Assembly: GCA_022829145.1 (NCBI GenBank)
Contig: CM040764.1
Coordinates: 1-64,000 of the forward strand
Direction: 5' to 3'
Source: Albula goreensis
Lineage: Eukaryota; Chordata; Actinopteri; Albuliformes; Albulidae
Length of the DNA stretch: 64,000 nucleotides
This document shows positions 8,280-19,851 of this stretch, piece by piece. Made by a program: the position numbers and the translations under genes. Below the pieces are notes generated by a model, which was not told the DNA's origin, searched no databases, and saw only the letters and a program-made list of their open reading frames with translations. How positions within the stretch are numbered: the first letter of the stretch is position 1; every line of letters begins with the position of its first letter.

Positions 8280-8761
8280 AACATTTAATTTAAAGGGCTA
8301 TTTACCTGGTAAACTAAGAAACGTGAAGTACCTGACACATGAAAATGGGTCACAATTTTTACTATAGTCATTGCCTGGAGGTTGAAATGAAATAGTGGGT
8401 CAAATTGACCCCAAGGATAAAAGATGTTAGCAAATTTAAGGACAATACGGGTTAAGCCCCCACCAAGAGCGGGCGGCTCAGACAGAGCTCCAGCGTGAAA
8501 TGTGAGCCGAAGTCCAGGTGAAACTGGGAGCCGGTGGTGGATCTTTCTCCACCATCTTCCAATCATGGGCCTCCGGCCTAGCTCCACACCTAGAGCCGGG
8601 CCTGACGCTGTGGCCTTGGCCCATGCCAAGCTCCAGCCGAAAACCCAAACTCCAAACGTGAGCCTGGGCTCCGCATTGTTGGACAAAAAAAAAAAAGAAA
8701 ATAAGAACAGCTCCAGCGTCACAATCGCAGAAGAAAGCGGATGCCTTTTTATTCTTTTTCT
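8280..8761 (+). repeat. piggyBac right end + spacer S with 5S deleted (unit end)
   Basis: ATTTAATTTAAAGGGCTATTT opens a short piggyBac right end that closes with TTAA at 8452-8455. Spacer S, an A run (8685-8698) and 5S upstream DNA follow to AAGCGGATG (about 8742). There the sequence jumps to CCTTTTTATTC, which in the 5S-bearing part lies about 430 bp further on (near 3219). A whole 5S gene and its flanks are thus missing. No coding potential is supported. Confidence 0.7.
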
Positions 8762-9597
8762 TATCTAAGGCCTTCCCCCAGCTTATCTAAGGCCTGCCCC
8801 AGGAGAAGCAACTTAGGCCCTCCTAACTTTGATAGTTTTAGCATGAGCTTCAACTTTGATGCCAATATTTAGTGGTAATGGCAACCATTTTATTGAGGAA
8901 TAGACTGCCACCTTGTGTGTCTGGCAGTCAACTACACCCAAAGAAGACCGTGGTTCCAGTGAGGAGATTGGCATTAAAACAAGAAAAAAAGGTCTTTCTT
9001 TCCAATTTCAGGTCAAACTGAGAGATTTCATGGTGATTTGCATATATTTTTCCAACAGTAGGTATTTTGGGTGTTTGCCGGGGTTGTGGGGTGGTGGTGG
9101 TAATATTTAATTTAAAGGGCTATTTAGCTGGTAAACTAAGAAACGTAAAGTACCTGACACATAAAAATGGGTAGCAATTTTAATTATAATCATTGCCTGG
9201 AGGCTGAAATAGCTTGGGTCAAATTGACCCCAAGTATAAAAGATGTTAGCAAATTTGAGGACAATACGAGGGTTATGCCCCCTCCAAGAGCGGACGGTTC
9301 AGCGTGAAATGTTAGCCAAAGTCCAGGTGAAACTGGGCGCCGGTGGTGGGTCTTTCTCCACCATCTTCCAATCATGGGCCTCCGGCCTAGCTCCACACCC
9401 AGAGCCGGGCCTGACGCTGTGGCCTTGGCCCATGCCCATGCCAAGCTCCAGCCGAAAACCCAAACTCCAAACTCCGGTCCTGTCTGGGTGAGCAGCTGCC
9501 CGCGGTTCTGGAGCCAAGGGCTGAGAACGAGGTATCGGGAGAGAGGCTTAAGGTTGGGAGTCCCTCAGTAAAATGGAGGTCAGGCTTAAGCAGGAGT
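8762..9597 (+). repeat. GATA-motif module + piggyBac right end + spacer S (type 1), unit 2
   Basis: The right end closes with TTAT at 9273-9276 in place of TTAA, as in unit 1. Spacer S carries the extra ATGCCC (GGCCCATGCCCATGCC, about 9428-9443). Confidence 0.75.
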
Positions 9598-11273
9598 TTA
9601 ACCCTCCTATTGTCTTTGGGGTCCATGTGACCCCATTCAATGTTTCACGTTTCCAACTGGATTTACGTTTGTTTTGTTGCCTCATATTTCATGACTTTTC
9701 CTCATTTCATGGGGACAACTGGGTGAACGTAAACATGATGAACACGATGATTTGTTTTCAATGTCCTGTACACATTTTGTACACATCGGTGTCCCCTGGG
9801 GTCAATTTGACCCCAGGCTGTTCTGGCGGTATAAAACATAAGAAATATCAACATCTTTCACACGTTTCATTTGGCTGTTTTGGATGATATTGAAGCCACT
9901 AACATGCAATTTTATAATCTCCAAAAAACCTTCCCTCTGCTTTAGGGACCTAAAGCAGAGGGGGTGTTGCAAGATTTGAGGCACTACTGGGGCGCCAACT
10001 CCTAGTGCTCACATCCTCATGCGGGGAATTCGTCAGCAACTACAATGGGCTAGTTGTGTTACATTACTTTCCAGTCATTTAGCTGAAACTTTTATTCAAA
10101 GCGACTTACAGTTGATTAGGCTGACCAGGGGCCAACCCTCCCTTGGGAGCTATGCTATTTTTCACAAGCATTTACCGGGGCACCACAGATTGTTGCTGGA
10201 GCATGTGCCCCCGTGAGATCGGGTCTGGTGATGCCCCTGGCCCTAACCTATCGTAACCATACCTGTGGTAGTGTGAGAACCACTGATAGTTCACATGAAA
10301 TGGGGGATGGGGAAATATAATTCCCACAAGAACGCTGATATTTCCTGCAATGTTTTTGTGTGGAAATGTGGTTCCAGTGAGGAGATTGGCAGTTCACACA
10401 ACAAGGGGAGGAGCAAACACATGAAAGCTTGCACCGCAGCCTTCAAAACCATTTCTCTTGGTGCGCTGTGTGCTCTTGCTTTATGTTCTCTTTCAATTGA
10501 AAATGACCTCTAAGCAAAGGTTTTGTGCCAATGCAGTTTTGTCACAGCTCTTTGACAGTGAAAGTGACAGAGGAGAATGTGTCAGAGAGAGAGGATAGTG
10601 TTGAGGTGGACCCTGATTATGAGACATCCTCCTCTGATGAGAATGAGAGCCTTAGTATTGACCCTCTCGTTGTCTCTCAACCACCAGCAGACAAGTTACC
10701 TAACAAAAATGGAAAGTTAATATGGTCCCTCTCCCCACCTGAATGACAGGTTAGACTTAATGCTGCTAATGTCATCAAAATGGTTCCAGGCCCCAGCAGA
10801 TACACTGTCAGCCATGTCTAAGACATAAAATCAGCATTTGAGCTCTTCTTAACACCAGAGAAGGAACATAATACATGTTTCTCTCTTTAGTAAAAGATAT
10901 TGTTTTTCTTTTCAAATGATATAAAAAAAAAAAAAAAAAAAAATTGTACTTAGAAATAATATAAAGCCATTCAAACAAGAAAAAAAGGTCCTTCTTTCCA
11001 AGTTCAGGTCAAACTGAGAGATTTTATGGTGATTTGCATATTTCTCCAACAGTAGGTATTTTGGGTGTTTGCCGGTGTTGGGGGGGGGTGGTGGTGGTAA
11101 TATTTAATGTAAAGGGCTATTTAGGTAGTAAACTGAGAAACGTAAAGTACCTGGCACATAAAAATGGGTAGCAATTTTAATTATAATCATTGCCTGGAGG
11201 TTGAAATAGCTTGGGTCAAATTGACCCCAAGTATAAAAGATGTTAGCAAATCTGAGGACTATGCGAGGGTTAA
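9598..11273 (+). mobile_element. piggyBac-like element P2
   Basis: TTAA ends at 9598-9601 and 11270-11273. The transposase N-terminus has the same GA-run frameshift and downstream stops as P1. The A run near 10924-10943 is longer than in P1 and has swallowed the TGAC next to it. Confidence 0.8.
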
Positions 11274-11592
11274 GCCCCCACCAAGAGCGGGCGGACCATG
11301 CCAAGCTTCAGCGTGAAATGTGAGCCACAGTCCAGGTGAAACTGGGAGCCGGTGGTGGATCTTTCTCCACCACCTTCAAATCATGGGCCTCCGGCCTAGC
11401 TCCACACCTAGAGCCGGGCCTGACGCTGTGGCTTGGCCCATGCCAAGCTCCAGCCGAAAACCCAAACTCCAAACGTGAGCCTGGGCTCCGCATTGTTGGA
11501 AAAAAAAAAAAATAATAAAAACGCTCCGGCGGCACAATCGCAGAAGAAAGCGGACGACAACCATGAGGCAACCGTTTGAGAGGGCAGCCTTC
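11274..11592 (+). repeat. Spacer S (type 2) and 5S upstream region, unit 2
   Basis: Same make-up as the first copy. One C is missing in GCTGTGGCTTGGCCC (about 11430), and the A run near 11500 is longer. Upstream DNA reads GCGGACGACAACC where copy 1 has GCGGATGACAACC. Confidence 0.7.
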
Positions 11593-11710
11593 GCTTACGG
11601 CCACACCACGCTGAACACGCCCGATCTCGTCTGATCTCGGAAGCCAAGCAGCGTCGGGCCTGGTTAGTACTTGGATGGGTGACCGCCTGGGAATACCAGG
11701 TGCTGTAAGC
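11593..11710 (+). rRNA. 5S ribosomal RNA gene, copy 2
   Basis: 118 bp, identical by eye to the copy at 2823, including G18/C60. Pol III terminator runs T5 and T6 lie at 11712-11716 and 11718-11723. Confidence 0.93.
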
Positions 11711-12496
11711 ATTTTTGTTTTTTCCTACCCCCACAATCGAGTGGTAGAAATGGCTCCAACCTGGGCCCAATGGCTGGGGGCCCCTCGTCACACTTTTTTT
11801 TTAATATCCTCAAGCCTTCGGTGCTTCAGTACCTGAACGAAATCAAAATCCACCAAGCCCGATGCAAAAAGGTTTATTGTGTATTATCTGAGCACGATAC
11901 GCCACACCAGCCGGGCTGGTCCGCACAGAGGTAAAAGAGACCACTTTGGCACTCCAACAGTCACTCTGAGGACTTCGCTTACGCTCTTCCTTTTTATTCT
12001 TTTTCTTATCTAAGGCCTTCCCCCAGCTTATCTAAGGCCTGCCCCAGGAGAAGCAACTTAGGCCCTCCTAACTTTCTTATTTTTAGCATGAGCTTAAACT
12101 TTGACGCAAATATTTAGTGGTAATGGCAACCATTTTATTGAGGAATAGACTGCCACCTTGTGTGTCTGGCAGTGAACTACACCTAAAGTAGACCGACCTC
12201 TTCCAGGCTACTGCATCCAGGTTTTGTCTGCATTATTATATCTACGCTTACATTTTGTCAGTATGAAAATGCGCAAGGCTGTAAGTATGTCTGTCAACGC
12301 TGTGTCAGTTGAAAGATAGGTCTGATCCCACAAATTACACTTCACCAACCGTCCGTATGAGCAGTTGTCTTTGCCCCCGCTTGGGTGACCGGTGCTCTCC
12401 CGGTCCTGTCTGGGTGACCAGTTGCTCGGTTCTGGAGCCAAGGGCTGAGAACGAGGTATTGGGAGAGAGGCTTAAGTTTGGGAGCCCCACGGTAAA
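11711..12496 (+). repeat. 5S 3' flank, LTR-like antisense segment and GATA-motif module, unit 2
   Basis: Same as 2941-3727 but with CTACACCTAAAG (no extra AC), CCCCCGC at 12374, and a lost CG in TTGCTCGGTTCTGG (about 12422). No gene is seen. Confidence 0.55.
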
Positions 12497-13037
12497 ATGG
12501 AGGTAAGGCTTAATGCTGCTAATGTCATCAAGATGGTTCCAGGCCCCAGCAGATACACTGTCAGCCATGGCCAAGACATAAAATCTGCATTTGAGCTCTT
12601 CTTAACACCATCAATCGAAAATGATATACTTGAGAGCCCGAACATAATACATTGTTCTGTCTGTGATAAAAGATATTGTTTTTCTTTCCAAATGATATAA
12701 ATGACATAAGATGTGTACTTAGAAATAATATAAAGCTACTAAAACAAGAAAGAAAGGTCTTTCTTTCCAATTTAAGGTCAAACTGAGAGATTCTATGGTG
12801 ATTTGCATATTTCTCCAACAGTAGGTATTTTGGGTGTTTGCCGGGGTTTGGGGGTGGTGGTGGTAATATTTAATTTAAAGGGCTATTTAGCTGGTAAACT
12901 AAGAAACGTAAGGTACCTGACACATAAGAATGGGTGGCAATTTTAATTACAATCATTGCCCGGGCTGAAATAGCTTGGGTCAAACTGACCCCAAGGATAA
13001 AAGATGTTAGCAAATTAGAGGACAATACAAGGGTTAA
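12497..13037 (+). mobile_element. piggyBac remnant with intact 67-codon transposase piece, unit 2
   Basis: ATG at 12497 opens a frame of 67 codons ending at 12700 (MEVRLNAANV...CFSFQMI). It covers the start of the piggyBac transposase domain, including a HCSVCDK stretch. Without the catalytic aspartates it cannot be a transposase. The right end closes with TTAA at 13034-13037. CATTGCCCGGGCTG near 12957 replaces CATTGCCTGGAGGCTG. Confidence 0.75.
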
Positions 13038-13376
13038 GCCCCCACCAAGAGCGGTCGGCCCATGCCAAGCTTCAGCAGAAAACCCAAACTCCAAAGGTGA
13101 GCCTGGGCTCCGCATGGAAGGAAAAAAAAAAAAAAAAAAAAAAACACGCACAAAAGCGTCACAATAGCAGAAAGCGGATGACAACCATGAGGCGACCGAT
13201 TGAGAGGGCAGCTTTCGCCACGGCCACACCACGCTGAACGGGCCCGATTGTGACGTCACAGGTGTGAGATTGTGGCTGCAGAGGTGGGAGAGAGGCTCCC
13301 ACAGTGTTTGTTTCGTTTATCTTTTCATTTTTATTGTTTATTGTACAAGCCTGTTACTTTTGTAGTGCTTCTTTTG

Positions 13377-13407
<31 letters not shown>

Positions 13408-13475
13408 TTCTTCCCTCCCTGAGCAGTTTATCTGCCAAGGGGTAGATTTTTTCGTGCGTTTTATAATTAACGGGA

Positions 13476-14510
13476 ATGGATTTCTACATGAATGACTCAG
13501 TACCGGCAATTGGACAAATAGCTATGGATACGGATTTGAAACAAACGGCGAGTTGTGGGTTTTCTGATCGATAGTCTGAACATGGACTTGAGTTTTGGAT
13601 CATGGTGAAAGTTGTAGTAATACAGGTGTTAATGTGGTTTTTGAACATGGCATGTATTCAAGGAAAAGAGTTTTGAATGGCGAACGGATTGATGACGCTG
13701 AGAAGGACTGCGGGGCTGGGTTGGAATTGACGGCTGGAGAGGAATTCTCTCGCCAGCTTACTGCTGAACAAAGAGAAGAAGCTGGGGGTTTGGTTAATGG
13801 TGTTGGCTCGAGCGTTTTGGACAACAAAAGTAGATATGACATGCGGATGCTGAAGTTGGGGAGACAAAGGCTAGCGGAGAAAAACGGCAGGGAGCTAGAT
13901 TTCAGAGAGATTTTTCCGAAGACGCTCCGCTTATTCTGCAATTGAATGATTTACAGGGGATAACTGCAATGGACGTGATAACGATGGTTGATGCCAAGCT
14001 GGGCAGAGGGAAACTGATCGGGGTAAGAAGCCGGCCCAGCAATACATTTGAGTTAACTTTGGAGAAGGAGTGCAAGTGAAGGGTCATGTTTGTGAGGTGC
14101 GCAGACCGTGTGCTACGGAGGTTATGCTCTCCCCTTTGAACCTGCCGAAATACATAGAGGACTCTGTGATTTTGGACACGTTGGAAAGGTGGAGTGTGAC
14201 TCCGATTCTACCTCTCCGCAGGCTTTTTTTTTTTTTACCTGGGCACCGCAGTGGCGGATGGCACCCAGTTTCTCAGCGTCAAATTCCCGCAAGATTGCTT
14301 CGTAGCCACACAGCGCGTTTTGATACGGGAGATGGACCACTGTATTTTCGGGTCATGCATGACAGGCAGGTGAAGATCTGCCGTTTGTGCATGAGCCCGG
14401 TTCATGTGATTCGAGTTTGCCCGCAGTCTGTCTGCCGTGAGTGCTTGGAAAAGGGGCATCACGCGAAGGAGTGTCAAGCAGCGCACTGTAACACCATCAA
14501 TCGAAAATGA
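13476..14510 (+). pseudogene. Zinc-knuckle pseudogene, module a of unit 2
   Basis: Leader 13038-13475 with CRE palindrome at 13249-13260. One T is absent near 13881 (GAGAAAAACGG), which removes the usual TAA and lengthens the N-terminal frame to 13945. The T13 tract near 14224 shifts frame, and lost bases at about 14293 restore it, so 14070-14510 is one open frame ending in both knuckles. Confidence 0.7.
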
Positions 14511-14847
14511 TATACTTGAGAGCCCGAACATAATGCATGTTTCTCTCTTTGATAAAAGATATTGTTTTTCTTTCCAAATAATATACATGAAAAAAAAAAA
14601 AATGTACTTAGAAATAATATAAAATCGCTCCGGCGTCACAATAGCAGAAAGCGGATGACAACCATGAGGCGACCGATTGAGAGGGCAGCTTTCGCCCACG
14701 GCCACACCACGCTGAACGGGCCCGATTGTGACGTCACAGGTGTGAGGCTGTGGCTGCAGAGGTGGGAGAGAGGCTCCCACAGTGTTTGTTTCGGTTATCT
14801 TTTCATTGTTTATGGTAGTAGTCTGTTACTCTTGTAGTGCTTCTTTT

Positions 14848-14880
<33 letters not shown>

Positions 14881-14945
14881 CTTTTCCTCCCTGAGCAGTT
14901 TATCTGCCAAGGGGTAGATTTTTCGTGCGTTTTTAATTAACGGGA

Positions 14946-15981
14946 ATGGATTTCAACATGAATGACTCAGGACCGGCAATTCGACAAATAGATATGGATA
15001 CTGAAACAAATGGCGAGTTCTGGGTTTTCTGATCGACTGTCTGAACATCGACTTCCAGTTTTGGATCATGGTGAAAGTTGTAGTAATACAGCTGTTAATG
15101 TGGTTTTTGAACATGGCATGTATTCAAGGGAAAAGAGTTTTGAATGGCGAACGGATTGATGACGCTGAGAAGGACTGCGGGGCTGGGTTGGAATTGACGG
15201 AGAGGAATTCTCTCGCCAGCTTACTGCTGAACAAAGAGAAGAAGCTGGGGTTTGGTTAATGGTGTTGGCTCGAGCGTTTTGGACAACAAAAGTAGATATG
15301 ACATGCGGATGCTGAAGTTGGGGAGACAAAGGCTAGCGGAGAAATAACGGCAGGGAGCTAGATTTCAGAGAGATTTTTCCGAAGACGCTCCGCTTATTCT
15401 GCAATTGAATGATTTACAGGGGATAACTGCAATGGACGTGATAACGATGGTTGATGCCAAGCTGGGCAGAGGGAAACTGATCGGGGTAAGAAGCCGGCCC
15501 AAGAACGGATTTGAGTTAACTTTGGAGAAGGAGTGCAAGTGAAGGGTCATGTTTGTGAGGTGCGCAGACTGTGTGCTACGGAGGTTATGCTCTCCTTTTT
15601 GAACCTGCCGAAATACATAGAGGACTCTGTGATTTTGGACAAGTTGGAAAGGTGGAGTGTGACTCCGATTCTACCTCTCCGCAGGCTTTTTTTTTTTTTT
15701 TTTACCTGGGCACCGCAGTGGCGGATGGCACCCAGTTTCTCAGCGTCAAATTCCCGCAAGAGATTGCTTCGTCGCCACACAGCGTGCGTTTTGATACGGG
15801 AGATGGACCACTGTATTTTCGGGTCATGCATGACAGGCAGGTGAAGATCTGCCGTTTGTGCATGAGCCCGGTTCATGTGATTCGAGTTTGCCCGCAGTCT
15901 GTCTGCCGTGAGTGCTTGGAAAAGGGGCATCACGCGAAGGAGTGTCAAGCAGCGCGCTGTAACACCATCAATCGAAAATGA
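14946..15981 (+). pseudogene. Zinc-knuckle pseudogene, module b of unit 2
   Basis: Leader 14511-14945, CRE palindrome 14727-14738. Four bases are missing in GACGGAGAGG (about 15198), and the T tract is T17. Both zinc knuckles are intact at the C-terminus, which ends in piggyBac-derived codons. Confidence 0.7.
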
Positions 15982-16063
15982 TATACTTGAGAGCCCGAAA
16001 CATAATGCATGTTTCTCTCTTTGATAAAAGATATTGTTTTTCTTTCCAAACGATAGAAATGAC

Positions 16064-16094
<31 letters not shown>

Positions 16095-16437
16095 ACTTAG
16101 AAATAATATAAAATCGCTCCGGCGTCACAATAGCAGAAAGCGGATGACAACCATGAGGCGACCGATTGAGAGGGCAGCTTTCGCCACGGCCACACCACGC
16201 TGAACGGGCCCGATTGTGACGTCACAGGTGTGAGGCTGTGGCTGCTGCAGAGGTGGGAGAGAGGCTCCCACAGTGTTTGTTTCGGTTATCTTTTCATTGT
16301 TTATGGTAGTAGTCTGTTACTCTTTGTAGTGCTTTTGTTTTTGTTTTTTTTTTTTTTTTTTTGTTTTTGCTCTTTTCCTCCCTGAGCAGTTTATCTGCCA
16401 AGGGGTAGATTTTTTTTGCGTTTTTTAATTAACGGGA

Positions 16438-17060
16438 ATGGATTTCAACATGAATGACTCAGGACCGGCAATTCGACAAATAGATATGGATACTGAAACA
16501 AATGGCGAGTTCTGGGTTTTCTGATCGACTGTCTGAACATCGACTTCCAGTTTTGGATCATGGTGAAAGTTGTAGTAATACAGCTGTTAATGTGGTTTTG
16601 AACATGGCATGTATTCAAGGAAAAGAGTTTTGAATGGCGAACGGATTGATGACGCTGAGAAGGACTGCGGGGCTGGGTTGGAATTGACGGCTGGAGAGGA
16701 ATTCTCTCGCCAGCTTACTGCTGAACAAAGAGAAGAAGCTGGGGGTTTGGTTAATGGTGTTGGCTCGAGCGTTTTGGACAACAAAAGTAGATATGACATG
16801 CGGATGCTGAAGTTGGGGAGACAAAGGCTAGCGGAGAAATAACGGCAGGGAGCTAGATTTCAGAGAGATTTTTCGAAGACGCTCCGCTTATTCTGCAATT
16901 GAATGATTTACAGGGGATAACTGCAATGGACGTGATAACGATGGTTGATGCCAAGCTGGGCAGAGGGAAACTGATCGGGTAAGAAGCCAGCCCAACAACG
17001 GATTTGAGTTAACTTTGGAGAAGGAGGATTACTGCCAGCTCATCTTGGACGGAATTTTAG
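16438..17060 (+). pseudogene. Truncated zinc-knuckle pseudogene, module c of unit 2
   Basis: Leader 15982-16437 with a very long A run (about 16064-16092), CRE palindrome 16215-16226. One T is lost in GTGGTTTTGAAC (about 16596). It ends at TAG 17058-17060, before the RRM-like region and knuckles. Confidence 0.7.
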
Positions 17061-17549
17061 AACATTTAATTTAAAGGGCTATTTACCTGGTAAACTAAGA
17101 AACGTGAAGTACCTGACACATGAAAATGGGTCACAATTTTTACTATAGTCATTGCCTGGAGGTTGAAATAGCTTGGGTCAAATTGACCCCAAGGATAAAA
17201 GATGTTAGCAAATTTAAGGACAGGACACGAGGGTTAAGCCCCCACCAAGAGCGGGCGGCTCAGACAGAGCTCCAGCGTGAAATGTGAGCCGAAGTCCAGG
17301 TGAAACTGGGAGCCGGTGGTGGATCTTTCTCCACCATCTTCCAATCATGGGCCTCCGGCCTAGCTCCACACCTAGAGCCGTGCCTGACGCTGTGGCCTTG
17401 GCCCATGCCAAGCTCCAGCCGAAAACCCAAACTCCAAACGTGAGCCTGGGCTCCGCATTGTTGGACAAAAAAAAAAAAAAAAAAGAAAATAAGAACAGCT
17501 CCAGCGTCACAATCGCAGAAGAAAGCGGATGCCTTTTTATTCTTTTTCT
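17061..17549 (+). repeat. piggyBac right end + spacer S with 5S deleted, unit 2 end
   Basis: Near the TTAA end this copy reads GACAGGACACGAGGGTTAAG, a small local rearrangement of GACAATACGAGGG. The spacer has GAGCCGTGCC (G to T). The same AAGCGGATG|CCTTTTTATTC deletion join is present. Confidence 0.7.
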
Positions 17550-18375
17550 TATCTAAGGCCTTCCCCCAGCTTATCTAAGGCCTGCCCCAGGAGAAGCAAC
17601 TTAGGCCCTCCTAACTTTGATAGTTTTAGCATGAGCTTCAACTTTGATGCCAATATTTAGTGGTAATGGCAACCATTTTATTGAGGAATAGACTGCCACC
17701 TTGTGTGTCTGGCAGTCAACTACACCCAAAGAAGACCGTGGTTCCAGTGAGGAGATTGGCATTAAAACAAGAAAAAAGGTCTTTCTTTCCAATTTCAGGT
17801 CAAACTGAGAGATTTCATGGTGATTTGCATATTTTTCCAACAGTAGGTATTTTGGGTGTTTGCCGGGGTTGTGGGGTGGTGGTGGTAATATTTAATTTAA
17901 AGGGCTATTTAGCTGGTAAACTAAGAAACGTAAAGTACCTGACACATAAAAATGGGTAGCAATTTTAATTATAATCATTGCCTGGAGGCTGAAATAGCTT
18001 GGGTCAAATTGACCCCAAGTATAAAAGATGTTAGCAAATTTGAGGACAATACGAGGGTTATGCCCCTCCAAGAGCGGACGGTTCAGCGTGAAATGTTAGC
18101 CAAAGTCCAGGTGAAACTGGGCGCCGGTGGTGGGTCTTTCTCCACCATCTTCCAATCATGGGCCTCCGGCCTAGCTCCACACCCAGAGCCGGGCCTGACG
18201 CTGTGGCCTTGGCCCATGCCAAGCTCCAGCCGAAAACCCAAACTCCAAACTCCGGTCCTGTCTGGGTGAGCAGCTGCCCGCGGTTCTGGAGCCAAGGGCT
18301 GAGAACGAGGTATCGGGAGAGAGGCTTAAGGTTGGGAGTCCCTCAGTAAAATGGAGGTCAGGCTTAAGCAGGAGT
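17550..18375 (+). repeat. GATA-motif module + piggyBac right end + spacer S (type 1), unit 3
   Basis: As in unit 1; TTATGCCCCTCC near 18059 has one C fewer. Confidence 0.75.
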
Positions 18376-19351
18376 TTAACCCTCCTATTGTCTTTGGGGT
18401 CCATGTGACCCCATTCAATGTTTCACGTTTCCAACTGGATTATTGACGTTTGTTTTGTTGCCTCATATTTCATGACTTTTCCTCATTTCATGGGGACAAC
18501 TGGGTGAACGTAAACATGATGAACACGATGATTTGTTTTCAATGTCCTGTACACATTTTGTACACATCGGTGTCCCCTGGGGTCAATTTGACCCCAGGCT
18601 GTTCTGGCGGTATAAAACATAAGAAATATCAACATCTTTCACACGTTTCATTTGGCTGTTTTGGATGATATTGAAGCCACTAACATGCAATTTTATAATC
18701 TCCAAAAAACCTTCCCTCTGCTTTAGGGACCTAAAGCAGAGGGGGTGTTGCAAGATTTGAGGCACTACTGGGGCGCCAACTCCTAGTGCTCACATCCTCA
18801 TGCGGGGAATTCGTCAGCAACTACAATGGGCTAGTTGTGTTACATTACTTTCCAGTCATTTAGCTGAAACTTTTATTCAAAGCGACTTACAGTTGATTAG
18901 GCTGACCAGGGGCCAACCCTCCCTTGGGAGCTATGCTATTTTTCACAAGCATTTACCGGGGCACCACAGATTGTTGCTGGAGCATGTGCCCCGTGAGATC
19001 GGGTCTGGTGATGCCCCTGGCCCTAACCTATCGTAACCATACCTGTGGTAGTGTGAGAACCACTGATAGTTCACATGAAATGGGGGATGGGGAAATATAA
19101 TTCCCACAAGAACGCTGATATTTCCTGCAATGTTTTGTGTGGAAATGTGGTTCCAGTGAGGAGATTGGCAGTTCACACAACAAAGGGGAGGAGCAAACAC
19201 ATGAAAGCTTGCACCGCAGCCTTCAAAACCATTTCTCTTGGTGCGCTGTGTGCTCTTGCTTTATGTTCTCTTTCAATTGAAAATGACCTCTAAGCAAAGG
19301 TTTTGTGCCAATGCAGTTTTGTCACAGCTCTTTGACAGTGAAAGTGACAGA
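18376..19351 (+). mobile_element. piggyBac-like element P3, left part only
   Basis: TTAA at 18376-18379, left inverted repeat, 23-bp palindrome and 14-bp-arm hairpin are present. The sequence is cut by the gap in the transposase N-terminus (...LFDSESDR). One T is missing in the 5' region (ATGTTTTGTGTGG, about 19131). Confidence 0.8.
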
Positions 19352-19851
19352 NNNNNNNNNNNNNNNNNNNNNNNNNNNNNNNNNNNNNNNNNNNNNNNNN
19401 NNNNNNNNNNNNNNNNNNNNNNNNNNNNNNNNNNNNNNNNNNNNNNNNNNNNNNNNNNNNNNNNNNNNNNNNNNNNNNNNNNNNNNNNNNNNNNNNNNNN
19501 NNNNNNNNNNNNNNNNNNNNNNNNNNNNNNNNNNNNNNNNNNNNNNNNNNNNNNNNNNNNNNNNNNNNNNNNNNNNNNNNNNNNNNNNNNNNNNNNNNNN
19601 NNNNNNNNNNNNNNNNNNNNNNNNNNNNNNNNNNNNNNNNNNNNNNNNNNNNNNNNNNNNNNNNNNNNNNNNNNNNNNNNNNNNNNNNNNNNNNNNNNNN
19701 NNNNNNNNNNNNNNNNNNNNNNNNNNNNNNNNNNNNNNNNNNNNNNNNNNNNNNNNNNNNNNNNNNNNNNNNNNNNNNNNNNNNNNNNNNNNNNNNNNNN
19801 NNNNNNNNNNNNNNNNNNNNNNNNNNNNNNNNNNNNNNNNNNNNNNNNNNN
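19352..19851. other. Assembly gap, 500 N
   Basis: Exactly 500 N. The array runs forward before it and in reverse after it. The round length marks a placeholder of unknown true size. Any open frame crossing it is meaningless. Confidence 0.99.

Larger units (their letters stand above)
1..8761 (+). repeat. Macrosatellite unit 1 (complete, ~8.76 kb), reference copy
   Basis: This interval recurs nearly identically at 8762 and then at 17550, and in reverse in the second block. I set the boundary at the TATCTAAGGCC that opens the window, because the same string preceded by CTTTTTCT recurs once per unit in this context. In order it holds a piggyBac right end with spacer, a full piggyBac-like element, a 5S rRNA gene, a second piggyBac remnant, three zinc-knuckle LINE modules, and a last piggyBac right end. 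All parts point the same way. Copies differ mainly by 1-3 nt indels and homopolymer length. The boundary is arbitrary, since a tandem array has no natural start. Confidence 0.9.
8762..17549 (+). repeat. Macrosatellite unit 2 (complete, ~8.79 kb)
   Basis: Same order of parts as 1-8761. Private differences include a duplicated ATGCCC at about 9434, a loss of TATTG near 9660 (ACTGGATTTACG), and longer A runs near 10924 and 16063. Confidence 0.9.
17550..19351 (+). repeat. Macrosatellite unit 3 (5' part, cut by gap)
   Basis: Matches 1-1832, then stops at the first N run, inside the piggyBac transposase N-terminus. Confidence 0.9.
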
